A program made the translations under genes and the position numbers. A stretch of 64,000 nucleotides of DNA from Hyphomicrobiales bacterium (lineage in GTDB: Bacteria; Pseudomonadota; Alphaproteobacteria; Rhizobiales; JAJFHC01): assembly GCA_021775835.1 (NCBI GenBank), contig JAJFHC010000118.1, positions 1 through 64,000 of the forward strand, written 5' to 3'. Position 1 is the stretch's first letter. Each line of letters opens with the position of its first letter. This document shows, piece after piece, positions 54,438-62,594 of the stretch. The notes beneath the pieces are model-generated. The model ran no database searches and was not told the DNA's origin. It saw only the letters and a list, made by a program, of their open reading frames with translations.

Positions 54438-55013
54438 TCAGTCCTTTTTGCAGAAATAGAGGGCTATGTAGGGGGACATGTTGTTGTGGGGTTTACCTTC
54501 ACCTTCAAACGAAATGGTTCCGGAAGGTGTGTGTGTGCCGTATGATCTACTACCACCTACTCCAACGTCGTGCTTGTCACCATTATTGTCTCCCTTTGTT
54601 GCAGGCGTCCCAACAAAGGAATGTGAATGGCGCGGCATTTCCTCATTCGATAGAGAGTGACTAACCGCTCCACCTGTCTTGCTGTATCCGAACAACTTAT
54701 CATTCGGGTCAACCGCAGCTGCGACAAGCGTCTTTCCACTCCATGATGCTGGGGCTCGAGACCATCCCTCCTGCGCGCAGCCGTCAACATCATCCATGGC
54801 AATCACAACACCTGATGGAACACCCCCAACTTCCTTCTTCAGCCAGGGAAGAATCACCGTCCACAATCCAAGAGCGGCAAGACCAAGGATGGCGAGTGCA
54901 CCCCCAACTATGTATTTTGCGAACCGACCCAAGAGTTCCTTTCGGACAGACTCCTTAGCGTCATCTACCAGACTTTGAATTTCTGACTGCTGCTCTTTTG
55001 AAAAGTCGGCCAT
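54438..55013 (-). CDS. Membrane-anchored protein with phage tail-collar-like C-terminus
   Basis: 191 residues. An amphipathic helix (residues 1-30) is followed by one transmembrane helix (about 33-57, IVGGALAILGLAALGLWTVI). The outer part contains WSGKTLVAAAVDP, a Gly/Ser/His-rich stretch and the terminal PHNNMSPYIALYFCKKD. That last block is the hallmark of tail-fibre collar and microcystin-dependent-protein-like domains. A collar-type domain on a membrane anchor is unusual, as normal copies are virion structural proteins. Ordinary phage tail genes are absent nearby. Confidence 0.65.
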   Translation of the reverse strand: MADFSKEQQSEIQSLVDDAKESVRKELLGRFAKYIVGGALAILGLAALGLWTVILPWLKKEVGGVPSGVVIAMDDVDGCAQEGWSRAPASWSGKTLVAAAVDPNDKLFGYSKTGGAVSHSLSNEEMPRHSHSFVGTPATKGDNNGDKHDVGVGGSRSYGTHTPSGTISFEGEGKPHNNMSPYIALYFCKKD

Positions 55014-55162
55014 ATCATCCCCTATCTATCCAATGAAGCACTGACATTCTTTCAAGTGGCGTTATTCCAACGTGATTCGAAGGGTAAGGCCAACGGAGTT
55101 ACTGTGATGGAGTATGCGTGTTGAGTCAGCATTCCGTTGACGGGTTTTTGAGAGGACGGGGA

Positions 55163-55255
55163 ATGGAGCTTTGGGAAATGATGGTTTTGGGATCGGGGAC
55201 CTTCGCGGTGCTGTTCGGGCTGTTCTGTATTTGGAAAGCCGACCGGCAACAGTAA
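55163..55255 (+). CDS. Possible 30-residue membrane protein
   Basis: ATG 55163 to TAA 55255 encodes a single hydrophobic segment (MVLGSGTFAVLFGLFCIW) with a charged KADRQQ tail. GAGGACGGGG lies just before the start. Orientation rules would put the C-terminus in the cytoplasm. Supported only by composition and the Shine-Dalgarno. The surrounding 55014-55551 holds nothing else that I can support. Confidence 0.35.
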   Translation: MELWEMMVLGSGTFAVLFGLFCIWKADRQQ

Positions 55256-55551
55256 CGGGCCGAAATAGCGTTGTGAATTGCCGTGAGGGCGAAGAGTGTT
55301 GAATACGGCCTACATATTGATTAGCTTCTACGTGGGCTGGGCGGAGACGCCGCAAAATCTTTCGCACAGCTCACAGGGAGACGAAGGCCACGGAACCCCC
55401 GCGAATTCCCCAGTCGGCTTTCGTCTCCAACCAACTGCATTTCAGCTTCAGTAACGTCTCGTTAACCGAATCCACCCAGCCTCAATGTTGCTTGATTTAG
55501 TTGCCCCTTCTAGAAACCGCATATCCCAGATGGGTTGATAGAATTGGCCTG

Positions 55552-55797
55552 ATGAATTCTGGTTTGTTGATGCCTAATTTCGACCAGCGATTGAAGCTCC
55601 AATTTCAGGGCGCAAAGTTGAGCTCCGATGATGAATTGCTGCCGTTCCGCGAAGTGGATTCGGCCCTTGACCTAACACACATGGCATCCTGGGAACTGCG
55701 GGATAATCGCACCGGCAAGAACCGCATGCTTGGAAAAACGAGACCAACATGCCAGCATCACCGCATCATTCAATCCTGTCTGGGCGATGTTGGGTGA
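55552..55797 (+). pseudogene. IS1380-family transposase remnant (N-terminal piece)
   Basis: The fragment NFDQRLKLQFQGAKLSSDDE, then LLPFREVDSALDLTHMASWE and LRDNRTGKN match the N-terminus of IS1380-type DDE transposases (the F-x-G-x3-T/S-S-D-x-x-LL-x-x-RE-x-D pattern). After RTGKN, near base 55700, the similarity stops and the frame ends at 55797. The catalytic core and both inverted repeats are missing, so the element is dead. The first codons (from 55501) are not transposase-like. Confidence 0.7.
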
Positions 55798-55837
55798 GCA
55801 ACGTCGAACAGATCGCCAGAAGCATTGAGCAGGATGC

Positions 55838-56521
55838 ATGACCCACACCCAATCCGCTTGGAAAAAGAACGAGCCTCTTTTCGAGTCCATGGTGGCCCAT
55901 CCATTCAACCAGGAACTTGCCGCAGGAACACTGTCGCGCGAGCGTTTCTGCTACTACATGATTCAGGATGCCCATTACGTCGACATGTTTTCGAAATCCC
56001 TTGCCGTTGTATCAGCCAAGGCCCCGCATGCACTCGGGCAGACAATTCTCTCCTATGCAGCCCACGATACCTTCGTCGCCGAACGCGAGTTGCATGACGA
56101 GCAATTTGGACACTTGGGTTTCGATGGGGCGCAGGTCGCGGCAACGCCACTCTCGCCGACATGCCTGGCTTATGGCCATTTTCTCGTCGCAACGGCACAC
56201 ACTTGCTGCTACGCGACGGCGCTGTGGGCCTTGCTGCCAAGCTTCCAGGTCAACTGGGAAGTCGGCAAACGCGTTCATGAAAACTCCACGACGCACAATC
56301 CGTACCGGAAGTGGATCGACACCTTTGTGGACGACGAATACGCCAACGTCGTCACCAAAGTCATTGACCTCTCCGACGAGACCTACAACGACGCATCGCA
56401 AACCGAACGTGCCGCAATGCATACAGCCTACATGTACGCGACCCGTCTGGAGTGGATGTTCTGGGATTCCGCCTATCGCATGGAAGAGTGGCCGTTCTCC
56501 GGAACTGAGTCAAAGGCTTGA
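55838..56521 (+). CDS. tenA: TenA-family protein with Ser at the nucleophile position
   Basis: 227-residue TenA/thiaminase-II fold; TenA hydrolyses aminomethyl-pyrimidine for thiamine salvage. Numbering coincides with B. subtilis TenA: D44 and Y47 (IQDAHYVDMF), Y112, E205 and F208 (RLEWMFWD) are all present, but residue 135 is serine (ALLPSFQVNWEVG) where the nucleophilic Cys135 is expected. Cysteines at 123-124 and 109 are not at the active position. The protein may be slow, bind without catalysis, or act on another substrate. No thi genes or TPP riboswitch are nearby. It directly follows the transposase remnant. Confidence 0.85.
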   Translation: MTHTQSAWKKNEPLFESMVAHPFNQELAAGTLSRERFCYYMIQDAHYVDMFSKSLAVVSAKAPHALGQTILSYAAHDTFVAERELHDEQFGHLGFDGAQVAATPLSPTCLAYGHFLVATAHTCCYATALWALLPSFQVNWEVGKRVHENSTTHNPYRKWIDTFVDDEYANVVTKVIDLSDETYNDASQTERAAMHTAYMYATRLEWMFWDSAYRMEEWPFSGTESKA

Positions 56522-56660
56522 AATACAGGCTTGGCCCGGGTCTAGCCGCAGTATGATCCGGGCTGGTACACCTTCAAATTTGCTGATTGCTCAGTACCAC
56601 AACACGCCGCAGTGGCTGATGTTGATTCTTGTCAACTTCTCATAGGGTAGAAAAACGAAT

Positions 56661-56698
56661 AAGTCCCAGACTGGACCGGGGGGCTCAATCTGGGACTT
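56661..56698. repeat. Perfect 10-bp inverted repeat
   Basis: AAGTCCCAGA (56661-56670) and TCTGGGACTT (56689-56698) are exact complements around 18 bases. A second, weaker hairpin (TTGGTT with AACCAA, 56708-56727) follows. No T-run. Located 140 bp after tenA; it may end its transcript or mark an old insertion end. Confidence 0.45.
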
Positions 56699-56797
56699 AC
56701 AACTGCTTTGGTTGGGGGCTAAACCAACCGTGCAAAATTGACGTAAAGCGTTTAACATCCGGTGAATTCGATAACTACCGTTCAGTGAATTGCTGAA

Positions 56798-56926
56798 ATG
56801 ACCGAACTCAAGCGCCTTATCGTCGTCATGGCCTTTGATCCGGATCCAGAGACAGGGGAACTCCTACCGGCAATGGAGCCGATGCAGTTCGACAGTGCGG
56901 ACCGCCTGTCTTGTTCATTGGTCTGA
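56798..56926 (+). CDS. Short ORF, possibly truncated hypothetical
   Basis: 42 residues (TELKRLIVVMAFDPDPETGE, then LLPAMEPMQFDSADRL...). The start looks like a coherent N-terminus: a hydrophobic strand, an acidic turn, and a conserved-looking EPMQ-S-x-DR segment. From memory, similar but longer small proteins with this N-terminus occur in alphaproteobacteria, so this may be cut by a frameshift near 56905. No Shine-Dalgarno of note. Confidence 0.35.
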   Translation: MTELKRLIVVMAFDPDPETGELLPAMEPMQFDSADRLSCSLV

Positions 56927-56964
56927 GGCATGCCTTTGTTCACTTCATCTCCCGACAGCTAAAT

Positions 56965-58476
56965 TCACCCGGATTGAATACCCTCGCTTACCACCGCTTT
57001 CGCCTCTTCCAGCCTTTTGATTCTGTTTCGCGCGAGTTCGGAAAATGTTCCATCGGGGAAACGGCGGAGATAAGCCTCAAAATCGGAGACATCATCGCTG
57101 TCTTTGATTGAGGACCAGAACAGCGTTTCGTTGTTGGGGTGAACCTTTGGCGTTTGATTGCTTTGAACCGATGACCCACCCGGTACGAAATAGAAATCGC
57201 CTGTGAGAGATGACTCCTCCCAGGGTGTTTGACGGCCACCAGTGACTCTCTCCACACCAACACGAGCCCGCTTAAACACCTGTTCCACAGCAATTCCGGG
57301 CTGCTTCATGGCTTTGACAAGAGCCGATGTATAGGGTGAATTTGAACCATTCCCATCTGACGCCACTTGCCCAGGGGCTGCCGCGAAAGCGATCAACGAT
57401 CCACTTGCTGCCTGAATTCTAGCCAGCCCTCGTCCGGCCGCCCGAACCTTGCCCGGAAACGGGTTGTTCCGGCAGGCGTCAAGGATCACCAGGTTCAAAC
57501 GATTTCCAGCATCCTCCATCTGGGCCAGAATGTCAGATGCCGATAGGGCTTCAAGACTGAGGTCAGCGGTCGACTCAATTTGCGCTCCAAGCGGTATAAG
57601 GAAGTTCTGTCCCTTCGCTTGAATTCCATGACCCGCATAATACAAAAGGCCAACAGCATCACTACCGGAGTTCCGCAAAGCTTTCCCAAACTTGCGCACG
57701 GCCTGACGCATGTCCCGGTAGTCAACGTCGATTGCCGTAACCACTTCAAAGCCCACATCCTTCAGGGTCGCGGCCATGAGGATCGCATCGTTCTTCGGAT
57801 TGGCAAGCGGCGAGATTAACTTGTAGCTGGAATTGCCGATCACCAGCGCCACGCGTCTTTCTGAGAGCAAAACAGATGAATTTGGCGTAGGTGATATAAT
57901 GGGCTGCTTTCCGTCGATGACAGTTTCATTTTTTATCAAGCTCTCCGTGTTTGTTGAACCATCGTGTTTCCCGGCAGTTGAACTGGATTCTTGATCAGCC
58001 GCAGGTGTCTTGCTAATTTCAGCGGTCTCTATGCGCGATAGTTTTGCAGGACTGGCCTTGCCAAGTTTCTTCAGCAATTCAGTCGTTACCCCTTGGGAGC
58101 GAGAGAATCCATTGTCTGTCTCAAACTTTCTTATTGCTTGAAGGGTTTTTTTACCCAACTTCCCGTCTGCTGGTCCAGGTTCATAACCGAGGCGGTTGAG
58201 CAGATATTGGGCGTGTTCAATTTGTGATCGTTTTGCTCGTTCGCGGTCGGCCGAAATGTCGCGATATCCTTTTGCACGCATACACTTTTTGAAGGCCTTC
58301 AATATACTGCTTTCGATAGAATACGTTTTGGACATTCCACAGGCTAGGTGATCCCTTACTTGTTGGGATTTGCTCGCATCCTCTTTCTGAAAATCGATGG
58401 TTTCTGCAGTGGCGTGGCCTGTAGTCAATAGGAGTATTGTCGTGGCCAACAGAATCCCTGCGGTACCCGAGTGCAT
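56965..58476 (-). CDS. Secreted caspase-like peptidase with peptidoglycan-binding domain
   Basis: 503 residues: a signal peptide (AGILLATTILLLTTG, AxA at 22-24), a short cysteine-containing segment, a peptidoglycan-binding-1 domain (about 86-138, YLLNRLGYEPGPADGKLGKK), a Ser/Thr-rich linker (145-205) and a caspase p20-like (C14) domain (206-430). The dyad is H283 (YYAGHGIQ) and C335 (ILDACRNNPF). A C-terminal coil follows. The start at ATG 58476 has AGGGGGGAT just upstream; the longer open frame adds 64 non-signal residues. The layout suggests a periplasmic, cell-wall-associated cysteine protease. Its target is unknown. Confidence 0.88.
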   Translation of the reverse strand: MHSGTAGILLATTILLLTTGHATAETIDFQKEDASKSQQVRDHLACGMSKTYSIESSILKAFKKCMRAKGYRDISADRERAKRSQIEHAQYLLNRLGYEPGPADGKLGKKTLQAIRKFETDNGFSRSQGVTTELLKKLGKASPAKLSRIETAEISKTPAADQESSSTAGKHDGSTNTESLIKNETVIDGKQPIISPTPNSSVLLSERRVALVIGNSSYKLISPLANPKNDAILMAATLKDVGFEVVTAIDVDYRDMRQAVRKFGKALRNSGSDAVGLLYYAGHGIQAKGQNFLIPLGAQIESTADLSLEALSASDILAQMEDAGNRLNLVILDACRNNPFPGKVRAAGRGLARIQAASGSLIAFAAAPGQVASDGNGSNSPYTSALVKAMKQPGIAVEQVFKRARVGVERVTGGRQTPWEESSLTGDFYFVPGGSSVQSNQTPKVHPNNETLFWSSIKDSDDVSDFEAYLRRFPDGTFSELARNRIKRLEEAKAVVSEGIQSG

Positions 58477-58760
58477 GTTAATCCCCCCTAGTGTGCCTAA
58501 TATTTGAGAAACTCGAAATGAGTCAGATGATATCACCTTGGGAATAAATTCTCTCAGGTATGTTTGTTTCAACATACCTATCAATTCGGCGTGTCTGGGG
58601 TTGGAATTGCAGAACGCCTGCTGGTGGACTCGAATTCGCTGGTGTGATGAGGCTGGAAAGCCGTTCAACTCACGCGCGCGTATTGGTCCGAAAACTCAGA
58701 AAATTTCATTCTCTGAAAAGCGGTTTGCTTTTCCTGTCCTACCGACACAGAACGTTGCTC

Positions 58761-59027
58761 TTAGACTCCAAGACAATCATTCACCCCGTCCAGGATGTCC
58801 TCAAGCTGTTTTTTCCATTCACGGGTCTCTCGAGAATAGCGTCCATGCTTGAGTGCGTTCTTGTTGCCCTTCGGCGCGCCCTTGGCATTGCCCCCATGCA
58901 TACGGCACCGGCCATTAGCCATTGCAGGCGAGCGGCACGGCTTCCCCGACCTTCTCGAATGTGCTCCGCATCTCGGGCTCAGGTGCATGGGTAACGGCTG
59001 TTTGTGCATGGCTTTGTTGTGCTCCAT
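58761..59027 (-). CDS. HGG/GAPKGN-family small protein, possible zinc ribbon
   Basis: 88 residues. Three cysteines and a histidine are arranged C-x8-C-x9-C-x2-H (SPRCGAHSRRSGKPCRS, then GRCRMHGG), followed by the basic GAPKGNKNALKHGRYS block typical of a family I know from alphaproteobacterial phage-like regions. It could be a zinc-binding DNA- or RNA-contact module; function is not established. ATG 59027 has a GGGGGG tract about 10 bp before it. Its first 113 bp are read in another frame as the end of the upstream gene. Confidence 0.7.
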   Translation of the reverse strand: MEHNKAMHKQPLPMHLSPRCGAHSRRSGKPCRSPAMANGRCRMHGGNAKGAPKGNKNALKHGRYSRETREWKKQLEDILDGVNDCLGV

Positions 59028-59565
59028 TTTCTTTAGACCCCCCGGTCTGTTCGATGTTGCCGACAATGGCCTGTCCGCCTTCATGGACGTGGACATGCTC
59101 TACAATGACCTTCTGCTGTCCCTTGCCTCTGTGCTTGTCCAGTGCGCCGACAAGGGTTGCATATGACCGCATGAGGCGGTTTGCCTGGGTGAGATTGTAA
59201 GAGCGGTTGTCCGGGCTGATATCGGGGAGCATGGCCCGGCGCATGCATTCAATTGCTGCTTGATGGCAGGCCACAATCTGAGTGGCATACATGCCTTCGA
59301 TTTCCGATTTGGGCGCAATGCCTTCGAGGGACGCCATGCAGGTGCCAACAACCAGTTCAATGCGCTTGTCGCTCGTGTCGTCCCCAAACCAGAATGTCTG
59401 TAATAGCTGGCTAGGTATGAGCTGACCGAAATCACTATCATCGGAACCGGAAGCGCGGACCAGCCTATCCGGTTTGACCTTAACGTCCTTCACCTTCGGA
59501 TCGTCAGTATCCTGAAGTTTGAATGTCTTTCTGGACATGGCGTCAATGGCGGTGTCGGGTTTCAT
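58915..59565 (-). CDS. Hypothetical protein of phage-like regions
   Basis: 216 residues, hydrophilic. The middle is helical (SEIEGMYATQIVACHQAAIECMRRAML region), followed by LVGALDKHRGKGQQKVIVEH and VHVHEGGQAIVGNIEQTGG, a combination I associate with short proteins always paired with the HGG-type gene. Possibly a DNA-packaging or terminase-small-type accessory protein; this is not established. The start overlaps the stop of the ribbon-helix-helix gene as ATGA. Its last 113 bp overlap the next gene. Confidence 0.65.
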   Translation of the reverse strand: MKPDTAIDAMSRKTFKLQDTDDPKVKDVKVKPDRLVRASGSDDSDFGQLIPSQLLQTFWFGDDTSDKRIELVVGTCMASLEGIAPKSEIEGMYATQIVACHQAAIECMRRAMLPDISPDNRSYNLTQANRLMRSYATLVGALDKHRGKGQQKVIVEHVHVHEGGQAIVGNIEQTGGSKENGAQQSHAQTAVTHAPEPEMRSTFEKVGEAVPLACNG

Positions 59566-59735
59566 GCGTCAGCTTGTTCCCTGGCGTCCATGTCGCCAAG
59601 CTGAGAGATAAGCGACTGACGGGCGAACTCTGAGAACGTCATGCAACGCTCACCAGCGGCAACCTTCACTTGCTCAAGGAGGCTTGAGGGCGCTTTGAAC
59701 TGCGCTAAGGCGTCATATTCAACGTGTCTTGGCAT
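59562..59735 (-). CDS. Ribbon-helix-helix-like small regulator
   Basis: 57 residues: a short strand (ALAQFKAPSSLLEQVKVAAG) followed by two helices (CMTFSEFARQSLISQLGDM). This is the strand-helix-helix pattern of Arc/CopG-type DNA-binding proteins. ATG 59735 has AAGGACA upstream; a TTG start at 59771 is also possible. It heads the three-gene minus-strand unit, so it probably regulates it. Confidence 0.6.
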   Translation of the reverse strand: MPRHVEYDALAQFKAPSSLLEQVKVAAGERCMTFSEFARQSLISQLGDMDAREQADA

Positions 59736-60206
59736 GGTCTGGGGTGTCCTTGCGTCATGACGATATAACAAGAATTACCTTATCAAATAGGAAGCGCAGA
59801 AGCAAGAACATACTGGGAACATGTCGAGATAAAATTGCGGGCAAGGTGAGGCGTTTGGCTATGGTAATTCAACGATTTCCTACATCTGTTTCACTGGCAC
59901 TCACATTCAAAGGGCGAGCACAGCGATTGTGTGATTTCAGTAACAGCGTGGCGGATTTGTTAACAAAACGTAAATTATTGATATCCGGCAACGGCCTCAT
60001 GTGCTTCAGTCTGCAGTTGCGGCAATAGCAACAGGACGGCAGGGGCCAATCGTTCGAGTGAGTATGGGCTGGGGAGCCGTAAATCTGTGGGCGCTGCTTA
60101 CAACATATCCACCCTCTTCAGGAAATTCCTAGCCAATTGGGCTCTGTTTCCAGTTTGGAATTTCCAAGCTCGAACGCAAGAGTGGTTGGGCGATTGGAGG
60201 TTAGCG
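59736..60206. other. Gene-free stretch between divergent units
   Basis: About 470 bp between the ribbon-helix-helix gene (minus) and the autotransporter (plus). AT-richer than its surroundings, with TTGTTAACAAA-type runs near 59960. I see no coherent small gene, tRNA or strong hairpin. Promoters for both units should lie here. Confidence 0.5.
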
Positions 60207-61892
60207 ATGATTGACCGGAGGTCTATGCGGCTCTGGAGGCTCTTGTTGTTGTCTGGGCTTTTTGTACTCGCAATTGATTCACACCAAGAGGCTATTGCGC
60301 AGTCGACGTGTCCGAGCCCGATCCCAGCTGTGGAAGACAATGGGACCAACCTCATACCCACACTCACTGGGGATCCGTTCGCACCGGGGAGATGTTCTAC
60401 AGATGAGTTTTTTGGCGCAGGAGCTGGAAACGCATACGGTCTCGCTGCCGTAGGCAATTTTGCCGCGAGGATAATCTTGCTTTTACCTGACAACGACACC
60501 GCAGGCGACGTCGCTACAAACGGCGCGCGACTCCTTTTTAAAACGGCAGCGCTGAAAAACCGAACAGCGTTCGATGTAATCAGTTGTCCTGGGGCCACAA
60601 GCATTGCACCATTCGCTGGTTCAGAAGTACAAGAAATCGACTTGCCAGATGGCGGTTCCTGCAAACTCTTTGCCGCCGCTCCGATAGGTGCGGGAGGTGA
60701 ACTCGTATCCTTGGACGGAACACTTAAGCGCAACGGTAATGTCTACTCGGTTGAAAACGGCGTTGTCACAGGGGATGTTTTTGGAGGCACCGTGGTGCTT
60801 CCAGTACAAAATGGCAGTGGGACGAATGAATCCGAAACACTTGGCCAGCAGCAGAAGGCCGCATCTACCCTTGTGGTAAAGTTCCAGTCTCAATCCTTGG
60901 GCGACGGCGTGTTTGACCACTTGGGCGATGCCTTCAACGGCGGCGGTAACGGTCCGCAGGTGTCGGCAAACGGTGTTTCGGCCTCAACCACGAACGTCGC
61001 GAACTGGATTGGTCAGAAACAACAACAGAAGTTCGAACGCCAGCTGGCCGACCTGCCGCGCGACGAGAACGGCAACGACATCTATGTGGCCCCTGTAGCG
61101 TCCCTGTTTCCGCGTCATCAGCAGAAATGGAACGCGTGGATCAAGGGCAACTGGATCTACTACGACGGCGACGGCTCAAGCTTCGACGGCTATACCATCG
61201 ATGTGCTGGCAGGCTTTGACTACAAGGTGGACAACAGTGTTGTGATCGGTCTCCTGGGCGGCTACGGCAATACCGACTTCAATACGGTCACCGGTGGCAC
61301 CAAGGGTGCGTTTGAGGCCGACGGTTATACGGTCGGGCCTTATATCGGGGTCAAACTGTCAGACAACGTGCAGTTCGATGCATTGGCGGCCTACACCTAT
61401 TCCGACTACGACAACCGTGTGGGCGTGACCATGGGCGACTTTATTGCCCACAGGGTGACGGTCGGCGCTCAGTTGAAGGGCCGTTGGGAACAAGACAACT
61501 TCTTCATCGAACCGGGTGTGCGGGTGCTCTATGCCGAGGAAGACCAGGATGCCTACACGGATTCAACCGGTGTCAGACAATCGAGCCTGACCATCAAAGC
61601 CGGACGTGTCTCGGTTGGTCCGAAGATCGGCTACACCCACACGACGGAAGATGGCGAGACGATCAGGCCGTGGGTCTCTGTGCGTGGCGAATACGACTTC
61701 TCCAACCAGGGCAATGTGCCTTCTAGCGGCTTGCCTGATCTGGATGACCTGTTGTCGGCCAGGGTAAGCGCCGGTGTGGACGCCACCACCAAGGACGGCC
61801 TGAACATCTCCGTGCAAGGCGATGTGTCCGGCCTAGGTTCCGGCGAGTACACAGCCTACGGCGGCACCGCAAGGATCGACGTGCCGTTCTGA
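60207..61892 (+). CDS. Autotransporter-type outer-membrane beta-barrel protein
   Basis: 561 residues. Signal peptide about 1-32 (MRLWRLLLLSGLFVLAID), then a passenger of about 270 residues with four or more cysteines and no repeats, an amphipathic linker (NWIGQKQQQKFERQLADL), and a C-terminal autotransporter barrel (about 305-561, WNAWIKGNWIYYDGDG onward) ending in VPF, the terminal aromatic that BAM reads. ATG 60207 has GATTGGAGG upstream. The passenger part is visibly AT-richer than the barrel part, suggesting a joined gene. The cell-surface function of the passenger is unknown. Confidence 0.85.
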   Translation: MIDRRSMRLWRLLLLSGLFVLAIDSHQEAIAQSTCPSPIPAVEDNGTNLIPTLTGDPFAPGRCSTDEFFGAGAGNAYGLAAVGNFAARIILLLPDNDTAGDVATNGARLLFKTAALKNRTAFDVISCPGATSIAPFAGSEVQEIDLPDGGSCKLFAAAPIGAGGELVSLDGTLKRNGNVYSVENGVVTGDVFGGTVVLPVQNGSGTNESETLGQQQKAASTLVVKFQSQSLGDGVFDHLGDAFNGGGNGPQVSANGVSASTTNVANWIGQKQQQKFERQLADLPRDENGNDIYVAPVASLFPRHQQKWNAWIKGNWIYYDGDGSSFDGYTIDVLAGFDYKVDNSVVIGLLGGYGNTDFNTVTGGTKGAFEADGYTVGPYIGVKLSDNVQFDALAAYTYSDYDNRVGVTMGDFIAHRVTVGAQLKGRWEQDNFFIEPGVRVLYAEEDQDAYTDSTGVRQSSLTIKAGRVSVGPKIGYTHTTEDGETIRPWVSVRGEYDFSNQGNVPSSGLPDLDDLLSARVSAGVDATTKDGLNISVQGDVSGLGSGEYTAYGGTARIDVPF

Positions 61893-62014
61893 CTGATTGT
61901 TTGGCTTCGGTGTTAAGCTTCTCAACTGTGCCAATTGTCATTCGCCTAGAGTCACGTCGGATTCACGCGTACTAAGTATCGTCATCGCCATCAAAACGAA
62001 CTTGGGGATTCGCT

Positions 62015-62407
62015 ATGTTAAGAACTTTGGCTTTGGCTCTGTTGATTGTCGCACCTGTCTTGCCCGTTGAAGCGGCAGATGTCGATCCGTTGAATTCACT
62101 CTACACCGGCAAAATCTGTGGAATACAATACCGAAGCTCAAACATTCAAATAAGCCAACCAACCGCATTCCCTTCAATTCAAGGCGGCTTTAAGGCTTGC
62201 ACAACGAACGAGTTAATTTTGGGAGGCGGGTGCAAATTATTGCAAATACCAGAACTTGGACAACGTTTCCCGATTGTAGAGTCCCACTCCGGTCCAAATG
62301 ACACCGGGAATATGGTTAGATACAATTGCAGCGTGAAAATCACTGAGACGTTGCAGACGAGCACGTGGCTCGTCCCCATCGCCGTCTGTGGTGTGAAGTG
62401 TCCGTAG
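62015..62407 (+). CDS. Small secreted cysteine-containing protein
   Basis: 130 residues. Signal peptide LRTLALALLIVAPVLPVEAA (cleavage near 21). The mature part has six cysteines (KICGIQY, FKACTTN, GGGCKLL, YNCSVK and CGVKC), enough for three disulfides, and is rich in Ser/Thr/Asn. No named domain. It follows the autotransporter by 122 bp on the same strand. Confidence 0.55.
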   Translation: MLRTLALALLIVAPVLPVEAADVDPLNSLYTGKICGIQYRSSNIQISQPTAFPSIQGGFKACTTNELILGGGCKLLQIPELGQRFPIVESHSGPNDTGNMVRYNCSVKITETLQTSTWLVPIAVCGVKCP

Positions 62408-62414
62408 GGGTCTA

Positions 62415-62594
62415 CTAAACCACTTTTCGCACCGTCAGGTTGAGTCTGTCCGCTATTGCCTCAATAACCCTTGCCTGCGCCTCGCTGACTGCCTCACAGT
62501 TGGCGGCAGATTTCACAAATGCCCGTTCCCAACTTGGCAAGGCGTCAGCACTGGCTAATAGTTGTTCCAGGGTTTCGCGGATTTGCTTTGTCAT
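62415..62594 (-). CDS. Small hypothetical protein (59 aa)
   Basis: ATG 62594 to TAG 62415. Mostly helical, with SWERAFVKSAANCEAVSEAQ and ARVIEAIADRLNL. Its start overlaps the stop of the upstream gene as ATGA, which strongly supports it as the last member of a coupled four-gene minus-strand unit. Function unknown. Confidence 0.6.
   Translation of the reverse strand: MTKQIRETLEQLLASADALPSWERAFVKSAANCEAVSEAQARVIEAIADRLNLTVRKVV

Noticed and set aside
55590..55837. A TPP riboswitch before tenA
   Set aside because: No thi-box-like sequence is present; the region is transposase remnant.
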